Made by a program: the position numbers and the translations under genes. This document shows positions 1 through 5,789 of a stretch of 22,161 nt of DNA, in pieces. A model generated the notes under the pieces. That model made no database searches. It was given only the letters and a program-made list of their open reading frames with translations, and was not told where the DNA came from. Positions within the stretch are counted from its first letter, which is position 1. Each line of letters opens with the position of its first letter. The DNA comes from a virus: IMG/VR virus record IMGVR_UViG_3300037285_000203, positions 1 through 22,161 of that record. One strand, given 5' to 3'.

Positions 1-129
1 TGGTTGATTTACAAATGTTCCATCCGACTTTCTGAACTGTAGTTGTGCTGTGCCGCCATTAGCTTCACATCTAAATCCAATATTACCGCCGCCAGCGAAC
101 GGTTCCTGGTGAATTTCTTGTCTTTTCAT
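1..129 (-). CDS. hypothetical protein, N-terminal 43 residues (partial)
   Basis: Reading leftward, an open frame starts with ATG at 129 and runs off the window without a stop. The residues begin MKRQEIHQEP and continue with a Gly-rich stretch (FAGGGNIGFRC). The ATG overlaps the TGA of the holin-like gene in an ATGA arrangement, so translation is probably coupled to the lysis cassette. I do not recognise the family. In lambda-type genomes the genes following lysis lead to terminase, so this may be a small gene between lysis and packaging. The evidence is only the open frame, the coupling and the gene order. Confidence 0.6.
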   Translation of the reverse strand, partial: MKRQEIHQEPFAGGGNIGFRCEANGGTAQLQFRKSDGTFVNQP

Positions 130-359
130 TTCGATACCTTTAAATTGCCGTTCGCGTCACGCTTTAGTGCATTAATTTGGAGTATGTGAATCTCTTGTTC
201 ACGTTTGTTTCTTTGCTTTTGGAAATAATATGTTGTCGCGTAGGTGGCAATACCTAAAAATATTGCTATCCCGCCTACCACTACTTCCATTGTGACAAAA
301 CCATATGTTAAACCCGCTGCTTGTGCCGAATATGATACAAGGGCCGACTTATCGCTCAT
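126..359 (-). CDS. small holin-like membrane protein
   Basis: 77 aa. A short polar N-terminus is followed by a hydrophobic stretch at about residues 16-44 (one long or two short membrane segments) and then a charged tail beginning QKQRNKREQE. Size, topology and position directly after an endolysin fit a phage holin. The pattern (polar start, hydrophobic block, aromatic membrane edge, then Lys/Arg) resembles the HP1-type holin families, but no search was run. Its start overlaps the stop of the upstream gene by one base (TAATG), and its TGA overlaps the next ATG, so the cassette is translationally coupled. As a holin it would form lesions in the inner membrane that release the endolysin. Confidence 0.6.
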   Translation of the reverse strand: MSDKSALVSYSAQAAGLTYGFVTMEVVVGGIAIFLGIATYATTYYFQKQRNKREQEIHILQINALKRDANGNLKVSK

Positions 360-916
360 TAATGGCCCTTAAACGCATTGATTAACCCTGCAAAACCTTT
401 TTGCAGTTGTGGCTTATCATCTATCGTTGCATGACGCGATTGAGTTTCTTTTCTCAAATCACCGAAATAGGCTTTTACTACATAAGCGAAAGTGCCAGAT
501 ACAGTTATAAAGACAAAACCCATTTCATAACTAAACGCTAAGGCTGCGCCCTTGGTTGCATAGACATACGCTACAGCAACGACAAATATTAATGATAAAG
601 TAATTAGCGCATTCATCGCTTTATTGACAATCTTAGCCCTGGTTTCTTGGCCATCTGATTTACACATAGCAACATACCGTTCTGTGCGTCCTTCTTCCTC
701 AACAATGGCCAATTCAATTTTGGCATTGAGTAATTTAGCTTTGTCTGTGGGTGTTAGTGACTCGGTTGCGCTTAGTGCTTGTTCACCCGTTGCGCTAGAT
801 TCAATTCTTTTATCATCGGGTAGAAAGGTATTGATTAATGTTAATGCAGCGGCACCGGCTGGATGGGTACTTATAGCAGCAGTACCAATTGTTTTAAGAA
901 ATCCTAATACATTCAT
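359..916 (-). CDS. two-TM lysis-cassette membrane protein (holin/antiholin candidate)
   Basis: 185 aa. The N-terminal part (1-95) is mostly soluble and Ala/Thr-rich with a helical acidic stretch (LLNAKIELAIVEEEGRTERY). Two membrane segments follow at about residues 103-121 and 130-149, then a basic C-terminal tail. It lies between the endolysin and the small holin-like protein. Its ATG overlaps the endolysin TGA (ATGA). The layout is like the 3-TM/GTA-type holin families (long soluble arm plus hydrophobic hairpin), but this is a topology argument. It could be the true holin, with the 77-aa product acting as antiholin, or the reverse. Confidence 0.55.
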   Translation of the reverse strand: MNVLGFLKTIGTAAISTHPAGAAALTLINTFLPDDKRIESSATGEQALSATESLTPTDKAKLLNAKIELAIVEEEGRTERYVAMCKSDGQETRAKIVNKAMNALITLSLIFVVAVAYVYATKGAALAFSYEMGFVFITVSGTFAYVVKAYFGDLRKETQSRHATIDDKPQLQKGFAGLINAFKGH

Positions 917-1341
917 GGCTTGTACAACTCAAAGTGAACTAGATCGTTAAAAGTCTGGTCAATCGTTCTTCCGTCCATGTCCCAATCACCACCCCATCTA
1001 ATGAGATGTGTGATTTTTCCAGCTTCAAAAAGCTGCCTGGAGATTAAGTCAACATATCCAGCGAACTTAGCCAACGCTTTGTAATCGTCATAATCAACGT
1101 TACCTATTTCAATTATGTATGGCGCGGAGTCGATTGCTTTTGATGGTTTAACATTGTGTTTACCATTCGGCCATCTGACCTTGCTTACGCCATCTGCGAA
1201 AGCTTTGTTTTGCTCGTATTTTTCTCTGTGGCCACATAAAACTGAGTTGTTAATATACTTGGCCAACTCATTCCAGATAGTTTTAATATCTACATCGCAC
1301 GTATCTAGTCGCGCTTGTGATGTTTTGCCGTATGGAAACAT
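913..1341 (-). CDS. endolysin, M15 L-alanyl-D-glutamate peptidase type
   Basis: 142 aa from the ATG at 1341 (MFPYGKTSQARLDTC). The frame is open further upstream, but that stretch contains an intrinsic terminator, and a GAG Shine-Dalgarno-like sequence precedes 1341, so the short start is preferred. It matches the M15/VanY-like phage endolysin pattern: an N-terminal SQxRLDTC block, HREKYEQNKAFADGVSK at about 39-54, a candidate metal-ligand pair H62 and D71, a GGDWDMDG block at 117-124, and a C-terminal DLVHFEL with D133 and H136. The family cleaves the L-Ala-D-Glu bond of peptidoglycan in the periplasm. No signal peptide is visible, so release should depend on the adjacent holin. It is the first gene after the pR'-like promoter and tandem terminators. 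Confidence 0.85.
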   Translation of the reverse strand: MFPYGKTSQARLDTCDVDIKTIWNELAKYINNSVLCGHREKYEQNKAFADGVSKVRWPNGKHNVKPSKAIDSAPYIIEIGNVDYDDYKALAKFAGYVDLISRQLFEAGKITHLIRWGGDWDMDGRTIDQTFNDLVHFELYKP

Positions 1342-1355
1342 AAAATTACTCGCAT

Positions 1356-1380
1356 AAAAAAGCCCCGCACAAGGCGAGGC
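1356..1380 (-). terminator. intrinsic terminator T2 ahead of endolysin
   Basis: On the minus strand a 7-bp GC-rich stem (GCCTCGC with GCGGGGC, one G-U pair) closes a 5-base loop and is followed by six T. It ends about 15 bases before the endolysin start and would block transcription into the lysis genes unless overridden. Confidence 0.8.
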
Positions 1381-1402
1381 AAAGGTCTGGGATTTTACAC
1401 AC

Positions 1403-1425
1403 AAAAAAACCGCAATTAAGCGGTT
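1403..1425 (-). terminator. intrinsic terminator T1 ahead of endolysin
   Basis: On the minus strand the stem AACCGC / GCGGTT with loop TTAATT is followed by a T run. It lies about 30-50 bases after the predicted start site of the 1462-1490 promoter and just upstream of T2, so the two form a tandem block as at lambda tR'. Confidence 0.75.
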
Positions 1426-1461
1426 TGTCTAATCAGAATATAAATACTCCGAGAATGGGCA

Positions 1462-1490
1462 TTTATAGCAAATTGTGTCAGGTCATGCAA
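1462..1490 (-). promoter_or_regulatory. putative late promoter (pR'-like)
   Basis: On the minus strand TTGCAT (1490-1485) and TATAAA (1467-1462) are separated by exactly 17 bases, predicting a start near 1455. The leader would run straight into T1 and T2 before the endolysin, the arrangement of a Q-antiterminated late promoter. The call rests on the motif plus context. Confidence 0.55.
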
Positions 1491-1509
1491 TACACAACTG
1501 TATAAATAA

Positions 1510-1662
1510 TCAGTTATTTTTTTCTAGTATAAAATCAGAAACCTTTACTTTTTCACACCTTGGGCATTTCATATCACATCGAAGCCGCACAAACTCCAAA
1601 CTTAAAACATAAAAATTGCAATATGCACATCTTAAATAATCATGGTTTGATAGCCTATTCAC
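1510..1662 (-). CDS. Com-like zinc-finger protein
   Basis: 50 aa from a GTG at 1662 that lies inside the 3' end of the upstream gene (8-nt overlap). The sequence shows LRCAYC at 10-15 and DMKCPRCEKV at 30-39: two Cys pairs spaced like the single zinc finger of the Com family (phage Mu Com, which stimulates translation of the mom DNA-modification gene). There is no clear Shine-Dalgarno, so translation is probably coupled to the upstream frame. It is the last gene before the late promoter. No mom-like gene is visible in the window. Other small zinc ribbons share such Cys pairs, so the Com assignment is by pattern. Confidence 0.6.
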   Translation of the reverse strand: MNRLSNHDYLRCAYCNFYVLSLEFVRLRCDMKCPRCEKVKVSDFILEKNN

Positions 1663-1882
1663 AATCTAAACGTTGTCTCTTTGCATGATTTATTTCTTGA
1701 GATGAATAGCCATTTAGACACGCCCACTTTTTAAACTTTTTCCAATGCACGAACGCATTTTTATTGCTCATTGAATCAGGTGTGTCTTGATAGTATTGCT
1801 GTAAACGGTCCTGCAATTCACATGTTCTTTCGTCAACAGTAAAAACACATAGATATTGTCCATCAAACTCAATTTCGGTCAC
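1655..1882 (-). CDS. hypothetical small protein
   Basis: 75 aa from a GTG at 1882, preceded by GAGG eight bases upstream. Acidic N-terminal half; basic, Trp/Lys-rich centre (HWKKFKKWACLNGYSSQEI) that could be a short helical binding region. I do not recognise the family. It sits between the mini P-loop gene (13-base gap) and the Com-like gene (overlapping). The 13 bases around its start codon are repeated exactly around the start of the Com-like gene. Confidence 0.6.
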   Translation of the reverse strand: MTEIEFDGQYLCVFTVDERTCELQDRLQQYYQDTPDSMSNKNAFVHWKKFKKWACLNGYSSQEINHAKRQRLDCE

Positions 1883-1895
1883 AATCTAAACCTCA

Positions 1896-2183
1896 TTAAT
1901 TGCGCTTATATTTAGTCTTGCCACCCTTCTTGCGATTACCGCCCCTAAATGAATTGTCCCTGGCCGGTAAATTCATTTTATACTTTTGTTTCATTTCGTT
2001 TAGCATCCAATCAGGAGGGTCACCCATGTAAAAATCATTAAGATCAGGTGTTTCTTCTGGCACTGGTAATTTGTCAATAATGACCACTTCAACGTTGTTA
2101 CTTATCATGTTAATGAATTTTTGAACAAGGCTTTTACCTGCCCTATTACCGCCAACAATTAATATCATCCGGCTGTTATCCAT
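1896..2183 (-). CDS. mini P-loop protein
   Basis: 95 aa. A strand and Walker A motif occupy the extreme N-terminus (ILIVGGNRAGKS, residues 7-18, G-x4-GKS), and a hydrophobic strand ending in Asp (VVIID, 33-37) could act as Walker B. The rest is acidic then strongly basic (GGNRKKGGKTKYKRN). This is far shorter than known P-loop NTPase domains, so it is either a minimal nucleotide-binding protein, a remnant, or a false motif match. The start overlaps the end of the 169-aa gene by 8 nt. It lies in the region between Q and lysis where phages carry small host-interaction genes. Confidence 0.65.
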   Translation of the reverse strand: MDNSRMILIVGGNRAGKSLVQKFINMISNNVEVVIIDKLPVPEETPDLNDFYMGDPPDWMLNEMKQKYKMNLPARDNSFRGGNRKKGGKTKYKRN

Positions 2184-2685
2184 TAGTCATAGCAGCCTGG
2201 ATATGTTGATCCGCTTCACTACCCAAAGCGGCTAAAAACTGAAATGCTGTCTCATATACATGATGATGTGTGTCTGAGTAACTTTGCCTGGCTATGCCTA
2301 TTTCTCTAGCTATGTTAGCCCGTGATACTGGTTTAACTCTCTGCGCTATCTCTATGCCTGTGCGAGTATGCTGTGGCGTTTTATATTCCTCTAAAGCTGC
2401 CCTAACTATTCTCATCAGCGTAGCCGGCGCTATTTTTGTTCTGTGCCGCTTGGACCTTAAAAATAACGTGTTCACTACCGGCTGTTTACTTGATATATCA
2501 TCACAATAAACATAACGAGCTAAACACTCTGCCAAGTTTGATAATTTATCTCCTGTTTTGGGATGCCTAAACGCCAGTGCGCCAGCTACAGTTAGATTAT
2601 CAACCGATACACCGCCGCCACCCACACCGTCAATTGGTTTAGAACTACATGTCAATCTTGCCATCTCATACGCCGCCTGTGCCAT
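2176..2685 (-). CDS. putative late regulator in Q position
   Basis: 169 aa. The C-terminal half contains a helix-turn-helix-like stretch (VSRANIAREIGIARQSYSDT, about 120-139). The N-terminal half has a Gly-rich turn (GVGGGGVSVDNLT) and a helical region with Cys and Tyr. I do not recognise a named family. The argument for a late-gene antiterminator or activator is position: it is the last sizeable gene of the nin-like cluster after NinG, upstream of a promoter followed at once by two terminators that something must overcome. Its start lies a few bases after the stop of the zinc-ribbon ORF. A direct activator or a structural role cannot be excluded. Confidence 0.6.
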   Translation of the reverse strand: MAQAAYEMARLTCSSKPIDGVGGGGVSVDNLTVAGALAFRHPKTGDKLSNLAECLARYVYCDDISSKQPVVNTLFLRSKRHRTKIAPATLMRIVRAALEEYKTPQHTRTGIEIAQRVKPVSRANIAREIGIARQSYSDTHHHVYETAFQFLAALGSEADQHIQAAMTNG

Positions 2686-2691
2686 TATTTA

Positions 2692-2862
2692 TTAGCCTTT
2701 ATCAACAAACTTTAATAAGCATTTTTTACACTCATACCGCTGATTACCTTTTACTACGCCACGTTTCACAACACTATATGAATTGCATCTTGTACAGTGT
2801 GTCGGCTCTCCTGCTAACAGATGATTGTCAATGATGCCGTCTTCTGGCCACTGTGCGTTCAT
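2692..2862 (-). CDS. small zinc-ribbon protein
   Basis: 56 aa, MNAQWPEDG to KFVDKG. Two Cys pairs (CTRC at 23-26 and CKKC at 45-48) flank a short basic beta-rich segment with QRYEC, the pattern of a zinc ribbon such as those at the N-terminus of IS1-type InsA. Such ribbons bind DNA, RNA or protein. The ATG overlaps the stop of the preceding 39-aa ORF in an ATGA junction, and its TAA lies a few bases before the start of the 169-aa regulator, so it fits the coupled operon. In the nin region it may act as a small accessory regulator; the precise role is unknown. Confidence 0.65.
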   Translation of the reverse strand: MNAQWPEDGIIDNHLLAGEPTHCTRCNSYSVVKRGVVKGNQRYECKKCLLKFVDKG

Positions 2863-2978
2863 GCTGATTTACTCATATTTCTGAAAAAACTGGTGTATGC
2901 GGTTGCATTTGTCATGTACATACAATGACTCGTGTAAATACAGAGAACGACAAACATGATGTTTAAAGTGAACCTCAT
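2859..2978 (-). CDS. very small protein with hydrophobic N-terminus
   Basis: 39 aa (MRFTLNIMFVVLCIYTSHCM and onward). Residues 4-15 are hydrophobic, like a short membrane anchor or signal sequence; the tail is polar. It is called a gene because it is joined at both ends by ATGA overlaps, to ninG upstream and to the zinc-ribbon ORF downstream, which is hard to explain by chance. No family recognised. It may instead serve mainly to carry ribosomes from ninG to the next gene. Confidence 0.45.
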   Translation of the reverse strand: MRFTLNIMFVVLCIYTSHCMYMTNATAYTSFFRNMSKSA

Positions 2979-3634
2979 GCTGCTATGTCCTGTAGAATTA
3001 ACCTTCTTTTTTTGCGGTTTCTGGCTCGCCTTGTGAATATCTTTTTGACCCGATTTAGATATTCAACATCATTTTTCTTTAAATCTAATTCGTTGTTATT
3101 TTCAAGCCACTCAACTTTTTCTTTACCAATTTTTTCAATGAGGTTTATTGTGTAATTGGCGTTGACCGTTGCTTCTTTAGACGAGTATTTACCGCCACCT
3201 GCATTACATGGCTTACACTGCTTATGAACATTAAATAATACGAACCTTAACTGGCCTTTTGCGCCTCTACCCTTGAAATGACCAGCATCCCAAGCACCTC
3301 CAAGTTTCGTACCATGCGCCGCTTCAATCTCTTGCCTTGACTTTAAACAGGAAATACATGGCTCGTAGTAGTCACGCTCTCTAATATCCTTATTAAATGC
3401 TGCCTGCGCTTCTGATAGTAATTTACTTTTTGGTTTTATCAGCTCTTTATCCTTTTTGTCCCTGGCATTCGTTATTTTCTTTTCGACTGCTTTTATTCTA
3501 GATTTGTTGTTCGAATCAATAACGTAATCGTACTGGCATGTGTGGGAGCAAAAAAAGCCCAATGGTGTTCTAAATCCATCTTGAAGCGGCTTGTTTTCTT
3601 TGCACCTAGTACAGCGGTTTCTAGAGTTAGCCAT
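2975..3634 (-). CDS. ninG: NinG-like recombination endonuclease (Rap)
   Basis: 219 aa, close to lambda NinG/Rap in length and architecture. An N-terminal treble-clef-like start (CTRCKENKP, then FCSHTC) is followed by a lysine-rich helix. The diagnostic core follows: KSKLLSEAQAAFNKDIRERD, CISC, WDAGHFKGRG, LRFVLFNVHKQCKPCN. Lambda Rap is a structure-specific nuclease that cuts branched recombination intermediates and boosts Red-mediated exchange, which fits the Bet and YqaJ genes on the other arm. The start at 3634 overlaps the stop of the 58-aa membrane protein (TAATG), and AGGG lies upstream. The C-terminus is very basic. Confidence 0.9.
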   Translation of the reverse strand: MANSRNRCTRCKENKPLQDGFRTPLGFFCSHTCQYDYVIDSNNKSRIKAVEKKITNARDKKDKELIKPKSKLLSEAQAAFNKDIRERDYYEPCISCLKSRQEIEAAHGTKLGGAWDAGHFKGRGAKGQLRFVLFNVHKQCKPCNAGGGKYSSKEATVNANYTINLIEKIGKEKVEWLENNNELDLKKNDVEYLNRVKKIFTRRARNRKKRRLILQDIAA

Positions 3635-3810
3635 TATGCAAACGCCCTAAAAACAAGAAAGAAAGGCCAAAAAATAACGATTATGAACTTTGCAACTATT
3701 TGTACTTTCTTATCAACTGAACTTAAATTTAAAGTAAAAATGGTAAAAAGTAGATTCCAAGTGCCAAGACCCATGATTATCCAAATTATTAATACTAATA
3801 AATAAATCAT
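3634..3810 (-). CDS. small two-TM membrane protein
   Basis: 58 aa. Two hydrophobic segments at about 2-27 and 40-57 (MIYLLVLIIWIIMGLG; KFIIVIFWPFFLVF) are joined by a short polar loop with Lys. The ATG overlaps the ninB stop (ATGA) and its TAA overlaps the ninG start (TAATG), so it is embedded in the coupled operon. No family recognised. A membrane protein between NinB and NinG is unlikely to act in recombination directly; interference with the host envelope or superinfection control is a guess. Confidence 0.6.
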   Translation of the reverse strand: MIYLLVLIIWIIMGLGTWNLLFTIFTLNLSSVDKKVQIVAKFIIVIFWPFFLVFRAFA

Positions 3811-4226
3811 GCTGTTTTACTCCTAAGATTCGGCCAGGGAACGTGGAAACCAAAAGAATTACCAAACCATCTGTTTAATTCTTCATGGGTCTGTAGGCAT
3901 TCGACTGTAGATAAGTCGGCAGTTGATGATTTATCAGCTATGGCCTGCTGCGTGGGCCTCCATACGTGAGATTTCACGCTCGATGCGTACCAATCTATTG
4001 TCGGCTTGCTTTTGAGTAGCACCCGCATATCTATACCGCGATCATTTAACTCTTTGGCTACCCATTCAAACCAAAGGTGCATAGAATTATTTTGTAATTG
4101 ACTGCGTTGCTTTTCAGTTGATACCTGGACCATTAACCATTTTTGAAACTCCCAAGTATCTCGAACCTCTTTGATTAGAAGCTCAAGAGAGTCACGGCTA
4201 TTAACTATTCTAAATCTGCCGTTCAT
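3807..4226 (-). CDS. ninB: NinB-like recombination protein
   Basis: 139 aa. NinB-family hallmarks: a central RSQLQNNSMHLWFEWVAKEL helix block (about 41-60) and a C-terminal WFGNSFGFHVPWP block. Lambda NinB (Orf) is a dimeric mediator that binds single-stranded DNA and SSB and helps load recombinase, partly replacing RecFOR. The neighbours agree: it sits between the replication genes and ninG, as in lambda. The ATG overlaps the stop of the loader-like gene (ATGA) and the stop overlaps the next ATG. Confidence 0.85.
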   Translation of the reverse strand: MNGRFRIVNSRDSLELLIKEVRDTWEFQKWLMVQVSTEKQRSQLQNNSMHLWFEWVAKELNDRGIDMRVLLKSKPTIDWYASSVKSHVWRPTQQAIADKSSTADLSTVECLQTHEELNRWFGNSFGFHVPWPNLRSKTA

Positions 4227-4549
4227 GCTGTTTTTTCTTTCCTGACATGTGGATATTTAGCCATCAATCGTTCGCAGTTATCGCAACCGGTAACGCTGGC
4301 TTTTCTTTCAATTTGCAGCGGTTTAATCTCTGGTAAAAAAGCGGTTAGCTCACCGGCTTTAGGCTGGAATTTGGATTTTACAGGGTCAGCTATCCAGCTA
4401 AAAACAGCATTTTCAATGTCTTGTAAGTCATATTTTTGTAATACATGCCAAAAAATACTAATTTTTGCGTCAGTCATTGCCACATAATTTTGGCTAGAAT
4501 ACTGTTCGTTGAGTATGGCCATTGAATTTTGAAATGAAGGCTTAAACAT
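4223..4549 (-). CDS. putative helicase-loader-like replication protein
   Basis: 108 aa in the position of lambda P, overlapping the initiator gene by 8 nt. The first 70 residues are helical, with IFWHVLQKYDLQDIENAVFSWIADP followed by FQPKAGELTAF, a pattern recalling the small helicase-loader/inhibitor proteins of the G39P type. A C-terminal CDNC pair at about 90-93 may bind metal with further ligands. It is much shorter than lambda P (233 aa). If a loader, it would deliver host DnaB to the origin inside the neighbouring gene. The assignment is by position and faint similarity. Confidence 0.5.
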   Translation of the reverse strand: MFKPSFQNSMAILNEQYSSQNYVAMTDAKISIFWHVLQKYDLQDIENAVFSWIADPVKSKFQPKAGELTAFLPEIKPLQIERKASVTGCDNCERLMAKYPHVRKEKTA

Positions 4550-5405
4550 TGCCAGGCCTCCAATTTTGGATAGCTCTGGTGCTGTCTGCCATCGCTTGAC
4601 GTTGGTTGCTCTGTGATTGATTCTTACCTGTATTGAATTTTTTACTGTTTTGCATCCAGTTGCGCCAGGCTGGTAACCATTCTTCCCTTATCTCACCTTT
4701 GCTAGTGAAATGATCGACAAATTGTATTGTCTCAGTTTCTAAATCTACCGTTATTTTTTGTTCCAATGCCCAAGATTTCATTTCGCCAGTGACAGGAAAG
4801 TGTTTAGGTATTTTTGTAGATTGGTTTGGCGAAAAAATACCTTTTTTTGGGAGAGTGCTATGCGCGCTATATATAGTTTCTTTTGTATTAGTTTCTTTTG
4901 TAATAGTTTCTTGTTTCTTATGTGTTTCACTAGGTTGTGAACTTTTGTTCACTGTGCTGTGAACTTCGGTACACAAGGTTGTGAACTTCGGTACACTAGG
5001 TTGTGAACTTTGTTTACTTTGATTGTTCACTAGGTTGTGAACTCCCCATTCACTAACAATGCTATTTATGCCTACTTTTTTATCGTCTTTAAATATTACA
5101 TTTTTTGATAAAAGTGATTTTATTGTGTTGCTAACATGCCCTTTCGACATTTTAGCGTATTTCATTATTTGCGAATTTGTTACCCAATCTGACTTTTTAT
5201 GAAAGCTATACGTTTTACGTGATATTGCTAATAACACTCGCATTTCAACAGCGGTCAACAAAGCCTTGTTTTCTATTATCGTGTCGATTATATCGTGAGA
5301 ATACATTGTGTAGCCTTTACTCAAATCCGCTTTCACTACTGGCCTCTCAAAATTAATTATTTGTGCTGTATTTGCGGTGTTGATTTCTCTCTCGAAATTA
5401 CTCAT
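4542..5405 (-). CDS. O: replication initiator, lambda O-like
   Basis: 287 aa from the ATG at 5405 (MSNFEREINTAN), chosen because GGAG lies five bases upstream; the frame is open 42 bases further. N-terminal winged-helix domain of the phage O family (about 35-130: GYTMYSHDIIDTII, RVLLAISRKTYSFHKKSDWV, NSQIMKYAKMSKGHVSNTIK). A repetitive Ser/Thr/Lys linker (about 140-195) is encoded by the iterons and AT-rich repeats. The C-terminal FVDHFTSKGEIREEWLPAWRNWMQ block resembles the DnaT/O-type DNA-binding end. In lambda, O binds iterons within its own gene and recruits P and DnaB; the same layout is seen here. Confidence 0.85.
   Translation of the reverse strand: MSNFEREINTANTAQIINFERPVVKADLSKGYTMYSHDIIDTIIENKALLTAVEMRVLLAISRKTYSFHKKSDWVTNSQIMKYAKMSKGHVSNTIKSLLSKNVIFKDDKKVGINSIVSEWGVHNLVNNQSKQSSQPSVPKFTTLCTEVHSTVNKSSQPSETHKKQETITKETNTKETIYSAHSTLPKKGIFSPNQSTKIPKHFPVTGEMKSWALEQKITVDLETETIQFVDHFTSKGEIREEWLPAWRNWMQNSKKFNTGKNQSQSNQRQAMADSTRAIQNWRPGNV
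4874..4918 (-). repeat. AT-rich tandem repeat, candidate unwinding element
   Basis: Three 15-bp direct repeats (plus strand TAGTTTCTTTTGTAT at 4874, TAGTTTCTTTTGTAA at 4889, TAGTTTCTTGTTTCT at 4904) abut the iterons on the 3' side of the O gene, the side on which lambda has its AT-rich unwinding region. They encode an ETxTK-type peptide repeat in the protein linker. Confidence 0.6.
4926..5044 (-). repeat. replication-origin iterons inside the initiator gene
   Basis: Five 19-bp iterons start at 4926, 4948, 4970, 4992 and 5026. The best-formed copy on the plus strand is TTCACTAGGTTGTGAACTT, an imperfect dyad (TTCAC, 6 bases, GTGAA). The first four are spaced exactly 22 bp; the fifth is offset by 34 bp. 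Number, length, internal symmetry and location inside the initiator gene match the lambda ori plan. Because 22 is not a multiple of 3, the DNA repeat is conserved across different reading frames, so selection is on DNA rather than peptide. Confidence 0.85.
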
Positions 5406-5413
5406 ACTTACTC

Positions 5414-5463
5414 CGTTGGTAATTAGGCTCCTAGCGTTGTCGCGCATTGATGGAGCCTTTTTA
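5414..5463 (+). ncRNA. possible OOP-like short RNA
   Basis: On the plus strand TTGATT (5380-5385), a 17-base spacer and CATACT (5403-5408) predict a start near 5415. A hairpin (AGGCTCC 5425-5431 with GGAGCCT 5452-5458, containing a smaller inner stem) ends in a T run at 5458-5462. The transcript would be about 50 nt, antisense to the leader and ribosome-binding site of the O gene. Lambda encodes OOP RNA at the equivalent place. The evidence is motif plus position only. Confidence 0.4.
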
Positions 5464-5471
5464 TTGTCTAA

Positions 5472-5789
5472 TTAATGGGTTGAAGGGCTGGTAACTTGAT
5501 AAAAATATTCACCCTCTTTAACCTTTTTAAACTTGTAATTTTTACGAAAGTGGTCACCAAAATCTTTGACGCCTGCACGTTCATTAGCAAGATATTCACT
5601 GGTTGTTAAGTCGCACTTGTGAATTGTTTCAGTGCAATATTGCTTAACTTCGCTTTCAGGTTTTTCAGACTTAACTGTGTACTCATAATATGAATCACCG
5701 TAGCGCCTTCTTTGGCCTGCCTGAGTGCATGTCACATCAAAACCATTATCCAAATGATTGGGCTGTTTACTTTCTATTGAATTAAACAT
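5472..5789 (-). CDS. hypothetical protein upstream of O
   Basis: 105 aa from the ATG at 5789 (MFNSIESKQPNH), preferred over the longer open frame because GAGGAAC lies just upstream. The protein is polar and Tyr/Lys/Glu-rich with three Cys (about 21, 52 and 59) and no signal or membrane segment. It occupies the cII position between cro and O but does not look like CII: there is no helix-turn-helix and the tail differs. The start overlaps the upstream 91-aa gene by 16 nt. Family unknown; a cytoplasmic early protein is likely. Confidence 0.6.
   Translation of the reverse strand: MFNSIESKQPNHLDNGFDVTCTQAGQRRRYGDSYYEYTVKSEKPESEVKQYCTETIHKCDLTTSEYLANERAGVKDFGDHFRKNYKFKKVKEGEYFYQVTSPSTH

Noticed and set aside
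624-950. Plus-strand open frame of about 108 codons
   Set aside because: It lies opposite the two-TM lysis gene, has no ribosome-binding site and breaks the coupled minus-strand operon; it is a shadow frame.
1497-1514. ACTG-N10-CAGT palindrome resembling a second LexA box
   Set aside because: The inner bases deviate (TCAG instead of ACAG), it lies at the 3' end of the Com-like gene and does not overlap the promoter at 1462-1490, so SOS control is not supported.
5472-5789. Gene in cII position as a CII activator
   Set aside because: No helix-turn-helix and no similarity to CII; only the position matches.
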